64,000 bases of DNA from an uncultured Sphingobium sp. (GCA_946885845.1 CAMPHJ010000003.1:62001-126000); one strand, 5' to 3'. Positions 1-9,300 are shown, counted from the first letter of the stretch. Numbers and translations are program-made. The notes: generated by a model from the letters alone, not told the origin.

Positions 1-207
1 TTTCTGTTCGCGCGCGTCACGCGCTTCCTGCTCACGCATGTGGCGGCCATAATTGCGATCCGCCTCGTCCTGGCTCGTGGTTGCCCAGTCAGCAGCTTGC
101 GCGCCTGCGCGAACCGGCATGGTCGCGACGTCAAGCGCCGTCTTGGCGATACACCCCGGCAACAACAACATCGCCACCGGCGCAGTGATAAGGCAGATTT
201 TACGCAT
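1..207 (-). CDS. Putative lipoprotein, C-terminus outside window
   Basis: The ATG at 207 is preceded by AAGGGG about 7 nt upstream, and the frame stays open to the window edge, so only the first 69 residues are visible. They begin with a basic n-region (MRK), a hydrophobic core and a lipobox LLPGC with the cysteine at residue 19, which predicts a lipidated envelope protein. The mature part starts with a small-residue stretch and becomes rich in D, E, R and Q. I do not recognise the family and no function can be inferred. Confidence 0.7.
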   Translation of the reverse strand, partial: MRKICLITAPVAMLLLPGCIAKTALDVATMPVRAGAQAADWATTSQDEADRNYGRHMREQEARDAREQK

Positions 208-303
208 TGCTCGACCCCTTACAGCCCCAGCCATGACATGGGCAAGATGAACCAAAGCCTAAGCCGCGGAAAATCCTCCACAGGTCGCCGGTTGGGCGGG
301 GGT

Positions 304-837
304 TCAGCCGCTAATGCGATCCCCAAAGCCCTTGCGCAATTTTGCCAGTTTGGGGGGGATGACCGCCATGCAATAGGGATTGCGGTCCCCTACCCGCTCC
401 CAATATTTCTGATGATAATCTTCCGCCGGATACCAGGGCGCGTCCGGTTCGATCGTGGTGACGATCGGGCCGCCATGATCGCCCTGCGCCCGCGCGATCC
501 CTGCCTTCGCTTCAGCTTCCTGTTCGTCGGAGTGCGGGAAAATTGCGGAACGATATTGCGTCCCCACATCATTGCCCTGTCGGTTCAGGGTCGTCGGGTC
601 ATGGGTGGCGAAGAAAATGTCGAGAAGGTCGGCATAGCTGATCATGGCAGGATCATAAGTGATGCGTATCGCTTCGGCATGGCCGGTCGTCCCGGAACAA
701 ACCTGCTCATAGGTGGGATCGGCGTTGTTTCCGCCAATATAGCCGCTCTCGACCGACTGAACGCCTTTCAGATTCTGGTAAACCGCCTCCGTGCACCAGA
801 AACAGCCGCCAGCCAGGGTCGCGATTTCCGCCGCCAT
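304..837 (-). CDS. msrA: Peptide-methionine (S)-S-oxide reductase MsrA
   Basis: MsrA reduces the S-epimer of methionine sulfoxide in proteins and free methionine, using thioredoxin as electron donor. The 177-residue product has the diagnostic GCFWC motif at residues 11-15 (nucleophile Cys12), the family segment GYIGG, and a C-terminal Cys in NPYCMAV that may act in resolving the disulfide. The frame extends 56 codons further upstream into the acyl-CoA ligase gene. The ATG at 837 is chosen because AAGGA lies just upstream and the conserved domain starts at once. It follows the ligase stop by 41 nt on the same strand, so co-transcription is likely. Confidence 0.95.
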   Translation of the reverse strand: MAAEIATLAGGCFWCTEAVYQNLKGVQSVESGYIGGNNADPTYEQVCSGTTGHAEAIRITYDPAMISYADLLDIFFATHDPTTLNRQGNDVGTQYRSAIFPHSDEQEAEAKAGIARAQGDHGGPIVTTIEPDAPWYPAEDYHQKYWERVGDRNPYCMAVIPPKLAKLRKGFGDRISG

Positions 838-878
838 CGAACATTCCTTATCCTGATTGGCGGCAGACATAGGAAGGA

Positions 879-2588
879 TCAGGCTGCGCTTCCAGACTGG
901 CGGGACAATCTTTCCGCCTTTTCCCGTTCCTCTGCCACCAGTTCCTTGCGGGACAATTTGCCCACCAGTGTCTTGGGCAGGGTCAACCGCACTTCGACGT
1001 CGCAAACCCTTTCATGCTTGCCCAATTGCGGATTGAGCCATTGCTTGAGCGCGTCGCCGTCGATGCCAACGCCGTCTCGAAGCGTGACAAACGCCTTGGG
1101 ACATTCGCCGCGATAGGCATCCGGTATGCCGATCACCAGCGCCTCTTTTACTGCTTCATGATGATAAAGGATCGCCTCCACTTCGCTGGGGAACACCTTG
1201 AACCCGCCAACGGAGATCATGTCCTTAAGGCGGTCGACGATCTTTACATAGCCGTCCGCGTCGATGACGCCGACGTCGCCAGTGCGCAGCCAGCCACCGT
1301 CCAGAAAAACTTCCTTGTCCGCGTCAGGCCGCTGCCAATAGCCCTTCATGATCTGCGGTCCGGCGAAAACCAGTTCGCCCGGTTCGCCCGGTGGCGGGGG
1401 ACGGGACGGGTCTTCGCGGTCGACCAGTTTCACCCGCGTCCCCGGAACAGGCTGTCCCACGGTGCCCGGCTTGTTCAACCCTTCATAGGGATTGGAGCAG
1501 ACCACGGGGCTGCTTTCCGTCAGGCCATAGCCTTCGCACAGTTTCGCGCCGGTCATGGCTTCGAACCGTTGCTTCAGTTCCAGCGGCAGGGGCGCTCCGC
1601 CCGAAATGCAAAGGCGCAGAGAGGAAAAGTCGATATTCGGCGTCGCGGGATGATCCAGCAACGCTTGATACATTGTAGGCACGCCGGGCAGCGACGTGGC
1701 CTTCGTCCGTTGGATCGCCGCCAGCACCTGCACCGCTTCAAACCGGGGTAGCATCACCATCTCGCCGCCATTCAACACCGTGCGATTGAGCACGCATGTG
1801 TTGGCGAAGACGTGAAAGAAGGGCAGCACTGCCAGGATGCGGTCGGGCGCTTCAGGATGCGGATCGATCATGCGGACCTGACGCGCATTGGCCGTCAGAT
1901 TCTGATGGGTCAGCATCGCCCCCTTGGGCCGTCCGGTGGTGCCGCCGGTATATTGCAGCAGGGCGACATCTTCTTCAGGGTCGATGCTGACCGCCACCGG
2001 ATCATCGCCATGGCGCAGCAGGTCGGCATAGCTGGTGATGCGGGGATCATGGGGAACGGCAGCCGTTTCGCTACGTTTGAACAGGCGGAACAGCACTGAC
2101 TTGGCGGGCGGCAGCGCCTCTGCCACGCAGCCCACGACCAGCCGTTCAAGGCTGCTATTGTCCAGCACTTCCTGCGCGGTCGGAAGCAGCGCTTTGGCTG
2201 AAAGGGTGAACAGGACCTTGGTCCCGCTATCTTCGACCTGATGTTCCAGTTCGGCGGCGGTATAGAGCGGGGAGAAATTAACGACGGTGGCGCCCGCCAT
2301 CATCGCTCCATAATAGGCCGCGACATAATGCGGGACGTTGGGAAGGAAAAGGCCGACCCGGTCGCCCTTCCCCACGCCCATATGCTGCAGGCCCTTGGCA
2401 ACGCGCCTTATGACGTTGAGCATTTCGCCATAACTGGTCTTGCGCCCCAGGAAATCGACCATCACCCCATCGGGCTTGGCCGTTGCGCTGCGCAAAACCA
2501 TGTCCACCATCGACATGGGGGGGAACGCCTGATCCCATGGCACGGGATGACTATAGTGGTCTTTCCAGACCTCTTCGCTGCTCTCCAT
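879..2588 (-). CDS. fadD: Long-chain fatty acid-CoA ligase (FadD-like)
   Basis: This ANL-superfamily enzyme activates long-chain fatty acids to acyl-CoA through an acyl-adenylate. Visible motifs are the phosphate-binding YTGGTTGRPKGAM, the adenylate-binding GYGLTESSPV, the hinge region GDVGVIDADGYVKIVDRLKDM (A8), and the C-terminal catalytic Lys in TLVGKLSRKE. About 569 residues is normal for the family. The ATG at 2588 was chosen; an in-frame TTG at 2624 lies in the centre of a palindrome and is unlikely. Neither start has a strong Shine-Dalgarno. A LiuR/FadR-like palindrome lies 25 nt upstream and suggests control by a fatty-acid or branched-chain degradation regulator. Confidence 0.9.
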   Translation of the reverse strand: MESSEEVWKDHYSHPVPWDQAFPPMSMVDMVLRSATAKPDGVMVDFLGRKTSYGEMLNVIRRVAKGLQHMGVGKGDRVGLFLPNVPHYVAAYYGAMMAGATVVNFSPLYTAAELEHQVEDSGTKVLFTLSAKALLPTAQEVLDNSSLERLVVGCVAEALPPAKSVLFRLFKRSETAAVPHDPRITSYADLLRHGDDPVAVSIDPEEDVALLQYTGGTTGRPKGAMLTHQNLTANARQVRMIDPHPEAPDRILAVLPFFHVFANTCVLNRTVLNGGEMVMLPRFEAVQVLAAIQRTKATSLPGVPTMYQALLDHPATPNIDFSSLRLCISGGAPLPLELKQRFEAMTGAKLCEGYGLTESSPVVCSNPYEGLNKPGTVGQPVPGTRVKLVDREDPSRPPPPGEPGELVFAGPQIMKGYWQRPDADKEVFLDGGWLRTGDVGVIDADGYVKIVDRLKDMISVGGFKVFPSEVEAILYHHEAVKEALVIGIPDAYRGECPKAFVTLRDGVGIDGDALKQWLNPQLGKHERVCDVEVRLTLPKTLVGKLSRKELVAEEREKAERLSRQSGSAA

Positions 2589-2611
2589 ATCAACAGGAGT
2601 AAGTGAGGGAC

Positions 2612-2635
2612 CTGCTTTACGCAAGCGTAAAGCAG
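2612..2635. promoter_or_regulatory. Perfect palindrome upstream of fadD, candidate operator
   Basis: An 11-bp perfect inverted repeat with a 2-bp centre (core TTTACGCAAGCGTAAA, 2616-2631) sits 24-47 nt upstream of the fadD ATG. It resembles the TTTACGTAAACGTAAA-like site I recall for the MerR-family LiuR regulator of proteobacterial acid degradation. It is not followed by a T-tract, so it is not a terminator. Assignment to a given regulator is inference. Confidence 0.5.
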
Positions 2636-2695
2636 TCCGCGCCCACCTGTCGGATCGGTCCTTCCATCCCTGCGGCGGTGGAGGGAGGTAAGGGC

Positions 2696-3394
2696 TTAAA
2701 CGTGGCCCTTATTGTCGCTGAACGGATCCAGGATCTTGGCGGCGCTCGAAATTAGCTCCGCTTCGCTCTTCAGCGCCTCTTCCGCGCGCTGTGCGGCGTC
2801 GTCGCGTTCGCGGCGCAGTTCAGCGATCAACGCTTCGCGATCGCCATCCAGGCGCGAATCGGTTGGCGCTTCGATACCCGCCTTCTTCGCGGCCTTCGTC
2901 ACCAGTCCGTCCAGTTCACGCTGCGAACACAGGCCAAGCGTCACCGGGTCCTTGGGCACGATGTTGGAAATGTTCCAGTGGGTACGGTCGCGGATCGCGG
3001 CGATGGTGGTGCGCGTGGTCCCGATCAGCTTGCCGATGGCGCCATCCGAAATTTCGGGATGGTTGCGCAAAATCCACGCAATGCCATCGGGCTTGTCCTG
3101 CCGCTTCGACACGGGCGTGTAGCGAGGCCCCTTGGTCCGGCGCACAGGCTCCGGCCCCTTCAGCATCTTGAGCCGATAGTCCGGGTTCGCTTCGCCCTTG
3201 TGAATTTCATCCATGGTGATTTCATGGGCGCGCACCGGGTCGCGACCGGTATATTTCGTGCCTGCGGTATCGTCGGCGATAGCCTGCACTTCCAGGATGT
3301 GAAGCCCGCAGAATTCCGAGATCTGATCAAAGCTCAGCGCAGTATTGTCGACCAGCCAACTGGCAGTCGCATGGGGCATGAGAGGCTGGGACAC
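2696..3394 (-). CDS. trcR: Cell cycle transcriptional regulator TrcR (DUF1013)
   Basis: The 232-residue protein matches the alphaproteobacterial DUF1013 family, named TrcR and linked to cell-cycle transcription. Conserved features are the N-terminal MSQPLMPHATASWLVDNT block, a helix-turn-helix-like segment (ISDGAIGKLIGTTRTTIAAIRD, about residues 114-135), and a basic central part RYTPVSKRQDKPDGIAW. The C-terminal 60 residues are a charged, probably coiled-coil helix. The start is GTG at 3394, supported by GGAGAAG 5 nt upstream and because relatives begin at the same QPLMP motif; the ATG at 3379 would cut that motif. It stands alone between fadD and a glycosyltransferase gene. Confidence 0.9.
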   Translation of the reverse strand: MSQPLMPHATASWLVDNTALSFDQISEFCGLHILEVQAIADDTAGTKYTGRDPVRAHEITMDEIHKGEANPDYRLKMLKGPEPVRRTKGPRYTPVSKRQDKPDGIAWILRNHPEISDGAIGKLIGTTRTTIAAIRDRTHWNISNIVPKDPVTLGLCSQRELDGLVTKAAKKAGIEAPTDSRLDGDREALIAELRRERDDAAQRAEEALKSEAELISSAAKILDPFSDNKGHV

Positions 3395-3424
3395 GGGGAC
3401 TTCTCCGGCACTAAAAATGACAAG

Positions 3425-3445
3425 GGCCGCCCAAGCAGGGCGGCC
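3425..3445 (-). terminator. GC hairpin between glycosyltransferase gene and trcR
   Basis: GGCCGCCC and GGGCGGCC form an 8-bp stem with a 5-nt loop, 50 nt after the glycosyltransferase stop. The transcribed strand has only CTTGTCATTTTT afterwards, so the U-tract is late and termination would be weak. Confidence 0.35.
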
Positions 3446-3494
3446 ACGCCCGTGCAGAGATAATGCATGACGTGCGAGCGGGCAAGGAAAAGCG

Positions 3495-4541
3495 TCAAGC
3501 CGCTTTGTCAGTGCCTGTCGAACCGATGCAATGAAGGCCGGTCAGGAACTCCTGTGCGCTGCGTTCCCAGCTGAACGTCCTGCCATAGGCGGCGCACGCC
3601 CCACGGTCGCAGGGCAGCGCCGCGACGATAGCATCCTCCAGACAGTCCGACAAAGCGCCCACTTCGGGCGTCACTATGTCGATCGGGCCGGGCACGGGAT
3701 AGGCTGCGACGGGCGTCCCACATGCCAACGCCTCTATCATCACCAGACCGAACGTATCGGTGCGGCTGGGAAACACGAACAGGTCCGCCCCCGCATAGGC
3801 GCCCGCCAGTTCCTCACCGAACAGGGGGCCAAGGAAGTGTACGTCGGGATAGGCCCGCTCCAGCGCCGCGCGCGCGGGGCCGTCGCCTACCACGACCTTG
3901 CTGCCTGGATGATCGCAGGCCAGGAACGCTTCCAGATTCTTCTCGACCGACACACGACCCACGGACAGCAGTATCGGCCTGGGCAGATCGGCGAACAGGG
4001 CCGGTGGCGGCGCGTCGGGCGTGAAGGCGTTCAGGTCGACCCCTCGCCCCCATTTACGCACCTGGGCGATGCCATGGGCGCGCAGTTGCTGCCTGACCGA
4101 GCGAGTGGACACAAGCACCGCGCGCGCAGGACCATGGAACCAGCGTATATAGCGCCAGAACCAGGCGGCAGGCAGACCAGTGCGCCGCGATACATAATCG
4201 GGGAAATGCGTGTGATAGGCAGTGGTGAACGGCACGCCCGATCGCAGGCACCAGCGCCGCGCGGCCAGGCAAAGCGGCCCTTCCGTCGCCAGATGCACGG
4301 CGTCGGGCGCAAAATCGGCTATTGCCTGCCCAATGACAGCCGATCGAACGAAGGCCAGCCGGATTTCAGGATAGGTCGGACAGGCGATGGAGCCGTAGAG
4401 ATCGGGCGAAATCACCTTTACCGAATGGCCCGCCCTTTCCATTTCACCCCTGATCGTCAGCAATGTCCGCACGACGCCGTTGACCTGCGGCGACCATGCG
4501 TCGGTCACGATGACGATCCGCATCGGACGCGACCCGGTCAT
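3495..4541 (-). CDS. Glycosyltransferase family 4 (GT-B fold)
   Basis: The 348-residue protein begins MRIVIVTDAWSPQVNGVVRTL (from residue 7), the N-terminal Rossmann signature of GT4-type lipid glucosyl/mannosyltransferases. In the C-terminal half it has LLSVGRVSVEKNLEAFLA and FVFPSRTDTFGLVMIEALACGTPVAAYPVPGP, the donor-binding EX7E region. The ATG at 4541 overlaps the upstream phosphatase stop in an ATGA arrangement, so the two are translationally coupled. With an LpxH-like partner, a role in making a membrane glycolipid is plausible, but donor and acceptor are unknown. An alternative start is the ATG at 4523. Confidence 0.85.
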   Translation of the reverse strand: MTGSRPMRIVIVTDAWSPQVNGVVRTLLTIRGEMERAGHSVKVISPDLYGSIACPTYPEIRLAFVRSAVIGQAIADFAPDAVHLATEGPLCLAARRWCLRSGVPFTTAYHTHFPDYVSRRTGLPAAWFWRYIRWFHGPARAVLVSTRSVRQQLRAHGIAQVRKWGRGVDLNAFTPDAPPPALFADLPRPILLSVGRVSVEKNLEAFLACDHPGSKVVVGDGPARAALERAYPDVHFLGPLFGEELAGAYAGADLFVFPSRTDTFGLVMIEALACGTPVAAYPVPGPIDIVTPEVGALSDCLEDAIVAALPCDRGACAAYGRTFSWERSAQEFLTGLHCIGSTGTDKAA

Positions 4542-5398
4542 GCCGCCATACGGACGGTCTGGCCCGCCTCCCGCGCGGCGATCTCATCGGCCCAGTGCAA
4601 TATTTCCATCCGTCCGTCGAAATGTTCGACCAAGGCGGTGCATCCTTCCACCCAATCGCCGTCATTATAATATTGGATGCCGCCAATTTCGCGCATTTCG
4701 GCATTGTGGATGTGGCCGCATACGACGCCATCCACGCCGCGCGATCCGGCCTCATGCGCCACGACCTCCTCAAAGCGGGAGATGAACTCGACGGCATTCT
4801 TGACCTTGTGCTTGGCGATCTTGGACAGCGACCAATAGGGCAGGCCCATGCGCTGACGCACCGCGTTCACCACCACATTCAGGCGCATCAGCAGCGAATA
4901 GGCCGCATCCCCGACAAAGGCGAGCCAGCGGTGGGCGAGCATGATCGTGTCGAACTCATCCCCATGCAGGACCAGCAGCTTGCGGCCGTCGGCAGTCTCA
5001 TGGATTGCCTTGCGCCGAATTTCGACACCGCCAAAGCTAAGGCCCGTGAACTGGCGAAACATCTCGTCATGATTGCCCGGAATATAGATGACCCGCGTGC
5101 CGCGCTTCGCACGCTTCATCACACGCCAGACAATGTCGCTATGAGCGGCAGGCCAGTAGAAACGCCGCTTCAGCCGCCAGCCATCGATGATATCGCCCAC
5201 CAGATACATGGTATCGCTATCGACACTGTCCAGGAAATCGACGAGCATTTTGGCATTGCAGCCGCGCGTGCCCAGATGAATGTCGGAAATCCAGATCGTG
5301 CGATAGCGTTGCCGTTGCCCTTCCCTTTCAGGCTTGGCAATTTGGTCGATGCCATCCTGCAGTTCGGCAAGAAAGGGCAATCGCGTAATGGCGTTCAT
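4538..5398 (-). CDS. LpxH-like UDP-2,3-diacylglucosamine diphosphatase family phosphoesterase
   Basis: This calcineurin-type metallophosphoesterase shows all metal-binding blocks in order: SDIHLG (about 34-39), GDIIDGW, GNHDEM, LHGDEFD and GHIHNAE. The family hydrolyses pyrophosphate bonds of lipid-linked UDP-sugars. The strong match to the LpxH/YbbF group is visible, but its pairing with a GT4 gene and not with lpx genes means it may act on another lipid, so I give no gene symbol. The protein is 286 residues, with the ATG at 5398. It is the first gene of a two-gene unit and overlaps the next gene by 4 nt. Confidence 0.85.
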   Translation of the reverse strand: MNAITRLPFLAELQDGIDQIAKPEREGQRQRYRTIWISDIHLGTRGCNAKMLVDFLDSVDSDTMYLVGDIIDGWRLKRRFYWPAAHSDIVWRVMKRAKRGTRVIYIPGNHDEMFRQFTGLSFGGVEIRRKAIHETADGRKLLVLHGDEFDTIMLAHRWLAFVGDAAYSLLMRLNVVVNAVRQRMGLPYWSLSKIAKHKVKNAVEFISRFEEVVAHEAGSRGVDGVVCGHIHNAEMREIGGIQYYNDGDWVEGCTALVEHFDGRMEILHWADEIAAREAGQTVRMAA

Positions 5399-5498
5399 GA
5401 TGCGACCTTCGGAGCTGTTGTCCTCAGGCCCGAATCCCTAGCTGCCTATTATGACAATCTCGCACCGAATATGACCGTATTGCTACGGCCATGGCGCG

Positions 5499-6503
5499 TC
5501 AGACAGTCAGCACGATCTTGCCGAAATGATCGCCCGCGCCCATCCGGGCATGCGCCTGGCCCGCGTCGGCCAGAGGGAAGCGCTGGTCCATCGCTGGACG
5601 AAGCTTGCCCTGCTCGACAAAGCCCCAGACGTTCTGCATCAACTCATCCGCCACCAGCCCCTTGAACGCTGCCGACCGGGGCCGCAGCGTCGATCCGGTG
5701 AGCGTAAGGCGCTTGCTCATGACTTCGGGTATGAAGATGCTGGCCTTCGCTCCGCCCAGCACCGCTATCGAAACATGGCGGCCATCTTCGGCCAGGCATT
5801 GCAGATTGCGCGGCACATAGTCGCCCCCAACCATGTCCAGCACCGCCTGTACGCCCTGCCCGCCGGTGATGCTGCGGACCTGCTCCACGAAATCCTGGCT
5901 CTTGTAATTGATCGCGTGATGCGCGCCCCAGGCCCTTGCCTGATCGCATTTCGCGTCACTGCCGCAGGTGACGATGATGTTGATGTCGAACAGTCGGCAC
6001 AGCGAAATGGCCATGGTGCCGATCCCGCTGGTGCCGCCATGGACCAAGACAGTATCGCCACTGACCACATAGGCCCTTTCAAACAGGTTCGTCCAAACCG
6101 TGAAAAGCGTTTCGGGCAGCGCCGCCGCTTCGACCAGATCATAACCATCCGGGACCGGCAGGCATTGTCCGGCAGGCGCAACCGCATATTCGGCATATCC
6201 TCCACCCGGCAGCAGGGCGCACACGCGCTGGCCGAGTAAAAGGTCGTCGTCGCCGCCAGTAGCAACGATGGTGCCCGCGACTTCCAGTCCGGGGATGTCG
6301 GTTACACCGGGCGGCGGCGGATATTTGCCTTCTCGCTGCATGACGTCGGGGCGGTTGACGCCAGCGGCTGCCACACGGATCAGCACTTCGCCGGGACCTG
6401 CTATCGGTACGGGCCTCCGCTGGGTGACCAACGCTTCCGGTCCCCCTGGGTTGGGGGCCACAACCGCGGTCATCTCAACCGGAAGTCCTTCTTCAACCGC
6501 CAT
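5499..6503 (-). CDS. NAD(P)H-quinone oxidoreductase, zinc-independent MDR family
   Basis: This belongs to the PIG3/quinone-oxidoreductase branch of the medium-chain dehydrogenases. It shows the N-terminal GroES-like part (VLIRVAAAGVNRPDVMQREGKYPPP), the substrate loop GGGYAEYAVAP and the nucleotide-binding VLVHGGTSGIGTMAI with GSDAKC downstream. Structural-zinc cysteines are absent, as expected for this group. It probably reduces quinones or enones with NADPH. Possible starts are ATG at 6518, 6503 and 6473; 6503 is preferred because a GGGGG-rich stretch sits upstream and the extension length fits relatives. It diverges from the DUF1192 gene. Confidence 0.85.
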   Translation of the reverse strand: MAVEEGLPVEMTAVVAPNPGGPEALVTQRRPVPIAGPGEVLIRVAAAGVNRPDVMQREGKYPPPPGVTDIPGLEVAGTIVATGGDDDLLLGQRVCALLPGGGYAEYAVAPAGQCLPVPDGYDLVEAAALPETLFTVWTNLFERAYVVSGDTVLVHGGTSGIGTMAISLCRLFDINIIVTCGSDAKCDQARAWGAHHAINYKSQDFVEQVRSITGGQGVQAVLDMVGGDYVPRNLQCLAEDGRHVSIAVLGGAKASIFIPEVMSKRLTLTGSTLRPRSAAFKGLVADELMQNVWGFVEQGKLRPAMDQRFPLADAGQAHARMGAGDHFGKIVLTV

Positions 6504-6563
6504 TCTGGCTGCCCCCAAAAACCTGTTCGCCCGCCGCTTTCGGTAAACGGTACCAGCGCCTTA

Positions 6564-6592
6564 TTGACAGACTGGCTTAGGCGGTCAACATT
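6564..6592 (+). promoter_or_regulatory. Candidate promoter of the DUF1192 gene, symmetric with a minus-strand promoter
   Basis: TTGACA (6564-6569), a 17-nt spacer, then AACATT (6587-6592). The -10 matches the consensus at only three of six positions. The ATG at 6599 lies 6 nt after it, so the message would be nearly leaderless. Read on the other strand, the same stretch gives TTGACC, 17 nt, AATAAG pointing toward the oxidoreductase gene. Confidence 0.35.
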
Positions 6593-6598
6593 GGCGTT

Positions 6599-6796
6599 AT
6601 GGACGTGGACGACGATCTTGCCCGCAGGGCTGATGATCCGCTGGCCCAACTGCTCCGACAGGATCTGGGTCCGCTTTCCGTTGCCGAGCTGGAACAGCGC
6701 GTCAAAGCGCTTGAGGGCGAAATAGCACGGACCCGCCAAGTGATTGAAACCGCCGTTAACCATAAAGCAAGTGCCGAGGCGTTATTCAGACGATGA
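6599..6796 (+). CDS. DUF1192 family protein
   Basis: This 65-residue protein matches the small alphaproteobacterial DUF1192 family. It has the characteristic DDPLAQLLRQDLGPLSVAELEQR segment (13-35), an LEGEIARTR helix and a C-terminal NHKASAEALFRR. It is acidic at the N-terminus and predicted mostly helical, with no signal or membrane segment; the biochemical role is unknown. No Shine-Dalgarno is evident ahead of the ATG, in keeping with a possible leaderless transcript. It precedes clpA by 156 nt on the same strand. Confidence 0.85.
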   Translation: MDVDDDLARRADDPLAQLLRQDLGPLSVAELEQRVKALEGEIARTRQVIETAVNHKASAEALFRR

Positions 6797-6952
6797 ACAA
6801 ACGCCCCGCCCCCTGCGGCCTTGAATATGGCTTCACCGGGCACGGGCAGTCTGGCAATTCCGGTGATCGGGGACTCCTCCTTGATCCACCGTCGAGCAAT
6901 GCCGACATAGTGTTCAAGACAACCCCTTTTTGGGGTCAGGAGTAGAACAGAA

Positions 6953-9271
6953 ATGCCATCTTTCGCACCCGCCCTTGAAACCACCCTGCACAATGCGCTG
7001 ACGCATGCGTCGGAACGTCGCCACGAATATGCGACGCTCGAACATCTGCTGCTCGCCTTGATCGACGACGAACATGCGTCGAAGGTGATGCAGGCATGCG
7101 GTGTGGAAATTGGCGAATTGGGCGACGCCGTCACCCAATATCTCGACAGCGAACTCGACAGTCTGAAAGTCGAAGGCGTCAGCGACCCTTCCCCCACCAG
7201 CGGCTTCCAGCGCGTCGTCCAGCGCGCGATCCTGCACGTCCAGTCTTCCGGCAAGGATGAAGTGACGGGAGCCAATGTGCTCGTCGCGCTTTTTTCCGAA
7301 CGGGAAAGCTATGCCGTCTACTTCCTGCAACAGCAGGACATGAGCCGTCTCGATGCCGTCAGCTATATCAGCCACGGCGTAGGCAAGGGCACGTCGGCGC
7401 CTGAATCCCGCGAAACGAAAGGATCGCAGGAGGATGAAAAGAAGGCGCAGGATGGCAAGGGCAAGAAGGACAGCGCCTTGGACCAGTTCACGGTCAACCT
7501 CAATGAAAAGGCGATGCGGGGCAAGGTTGACCCGCTGATCGGCCGCAGCGCCGAAGTCGACCGGACGATCCAGATTCTGTGCCGCCGGTCCAAGAACAAC
7601 CCGCTTTATGTGGGTGATCCGGGCGTGGGCAAGACCGCCATCGCGGAGGGCCTGGCGCGCAAGATCGTCGAGGGCGAAGTTCCCGACGTGCTCAAGGAAG
7701 CGGTGATCTACTCGCTCGACATGGGCGCGCTGCTCGCCGGCACCCGCTATCGCGGTGATTTCGAGGAGCGGCTGAAGGCCGTCGTGACCGAACTTGAAAA
7801 GATGCCGCACGCGGTCCTCTTCATCGACGAAATCCACACCGTCATCGGCGCTGGCGCGACCAGCGGCGGGGCGATGGACGCGTCCAACCTGCTGAAACCC
7901 GCTCTGTCGGGTGGCACGATCCGTTGCATCGGTTCGACCACCTACAAGGAGTTCCGCAACCATTTCGAAAAGGACCGCGCCCTGCTGCGCCGGTTCCAGA
8001 AGATCGACGTCAACGAACCGACGATCGAGGACACGATCAAGATCCTCGCCGGGCTGCGCAGCGCCTTTGAAGAGCATCACAATGTCAGATACACCCCCGA
8101 CGCGATCAAGGCGGCGGTGGAACTGTCGGCGCGGTACATCAATGACCGCAAGCTGCCCGACAAGGCTATCGACGTGATCGACGAAGTGGGCGCGATGCAG
8201 ATGCTGGTGGTGCCGTCGAAGCGCAAGAAGACGATTACCCCGCGCGAGATCGAAGCCGTGATCGCCACCATGGCGCGCATCCCCGCCAAGACCGTCTCTG
8301 CGGACGACAAGTCAGTGCTGGGATCGCTCGACACCGATCTAAAGCGCGTCGTCTTCGGGCAGAACCGGGCAATCGAGGTGCTGTCCTCCGCGATCAAACT
8401 GTCGCGGGCGGGCCTGCGCGATCCGGAAAAGCCCATCGGCAGCTATCTCTTCTCCGGCCCCACCGGCGTCGGCAAGACAGAGGTCGCGCGCCAGCTCGCC
8501 AATCTGCTCGGCATTCCGCTCCAGCGTTTCGACATGTCGGAATATATGGAACGCCACTCGGTCAGCCGCCTGATCGGCGCGCCTCCGGGCTATGTCGGCT
8601 ATGACCAGGGCGGCCTTCTGACCGATGCAGTTGACCAGAACCCGCACAGCGTGCTGCTTCTGGATGAAATTGAAAAGGCGCATCCCGACCTGTTCAACAT
8701 CCTGTTGCAGGTGATGGATAATGGCCGCCTGACCGATCACCACGGCAAGACGGTGGATTTCCGCAACACCATCCTCATCATGACCACCAACGCGGGCGCG
8801 TCGGACATGGCAAAGGAAAGCATCGGCTTTGGTGAACTCACCCGCGACGATGTGCAGGAAGACGCAGTGAAGAAACTCTTCACCCCGGAATTCCGCAATC
8901 GCCTGGATGCCATCGTTCCCTTTGGCTATCTGCCGCCGGAAATCGTGGCGCGGGTCATCGACAAGTTCGTGCTTCAGCTTGAACTGCAACTGGCTGACCG
9001 CGACGTCCACATCACGCTGGACGACGATGCCAAAGGCTGGCTCACCAAGAAGGGCTATGACAAGCTCTATGGTGCCCGCCCGATGGGCCGCCTGATGCAG
9101 GAAAAGATCAAGCAGCCGCTGGCCGAAGAATTGCTGTTCGGCAAGCTGGTCCATGGCGGTGAAGTGCATGTCCGGCTGAAAGACGATGCGCTTGCCTTCG
9201 AAATCACCCCGGCCGCTCCTAAAAAGGGCAAGAAGGGTGGCAAGGCAAAGCCTGCGGAATCCGCGAAATAG
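6953..9271 (+). CDS. clpA: ATP-dependent Clp protease ATP-binding subunit ClpA
   Basis: ClpA is the hexameric unfoldase that feeds substrates to ClpP. The 772-residue product has the N-terminal double Clp-N repeat (1-150), a charged linker (about 150-180), the first AAA+ module with Walker A GDPGVGKT and Walker [15 protein letters not shown], and the second with GPTGVGKT and [13 protein letters not shown], plus the arginine-rich GARPMGR sensor 2. It has no long middle domain, which separates it from ClpB. It ends in a lysine-rich tail. GGAGTAG precedes the ATG. The adaptor gene clpS, often next to clpA, is not present here. A strong terminator follows. Confidence 0.97.
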   Translation: MPSFAPALETTLHNALTHASERRHEYATLEHLLLALIDDEHASKVMQACGVEIGELGDAVTQYLDSELDSLKVEGVSDPSPTSGFQRVVQRAILHVQSSGKDEVTGANVLVALFSERESYAVYFLQQQDMSRLDAVSYISHGVGKGTSAPESRETKGSQEDEKKAQDGKGKKDSALDQFTVNLNEKAMRGKVDPLIGRSAEVDRTIQILCRRSKNNPLYVGDPGVGKTAIAEGLARKIVEGEVPDVLKEAVIYSLDMGALLAGTRYRGDFEERLKAVVTELEKMPHAVLFIDEIHTVIGAGATSGGAMDASNLLKPALSGGTIRCIGSTTYKEFRNHFEKDRALLRRFQKIDVNEPTIEDTIKILAGLRSAFEEHHNVRYTPDAIKAAVELSARYINDRKLPDKAIDVIDEVGAMQMLVVPSKRKKTITPREIEAVIATMARIPAKTVSADDKSVLGSLDTDLKRVVFGQNRAIEVLSSAIKLSRAGLRDPEKPIGSYLFSGPTGVGKTEVARQLANLLGIPLQRFDMSEYMERHSVSRLIGAPPGYVGYDQGGLLTDAVDQNPHSVLLLDEIEKAHPDLFNILLQVMDNGRLTDHHGKTVDFRNTILIMTTNAGASDMAKESIGFGELTRDDVQEDAVKKLFTPEFRNRLDAIVPFGYLPPEIVARVIDKFVLQLELQLADRDVHITLDDDAKGWLTKKGYDKLYGARPMGRLMQEKIKQPLAEELLFGKLVHGGEVHVRLKDDALAFEITPAAPKKGKKGGKAKPAESAK

Positions 9272-9300
9272 GTCCACCACCGATCTACGGCTTAAATTGA

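Noticed and set aside
6797..6952. clpS adaptor gene upstream of clpA
   Set aside because: clpS often precedes clpA, but this gap of 156 nt has no frame that matches ClpS. It contains only the clpA leader with a small CCCC-TTTTT-GGGG hairpin.
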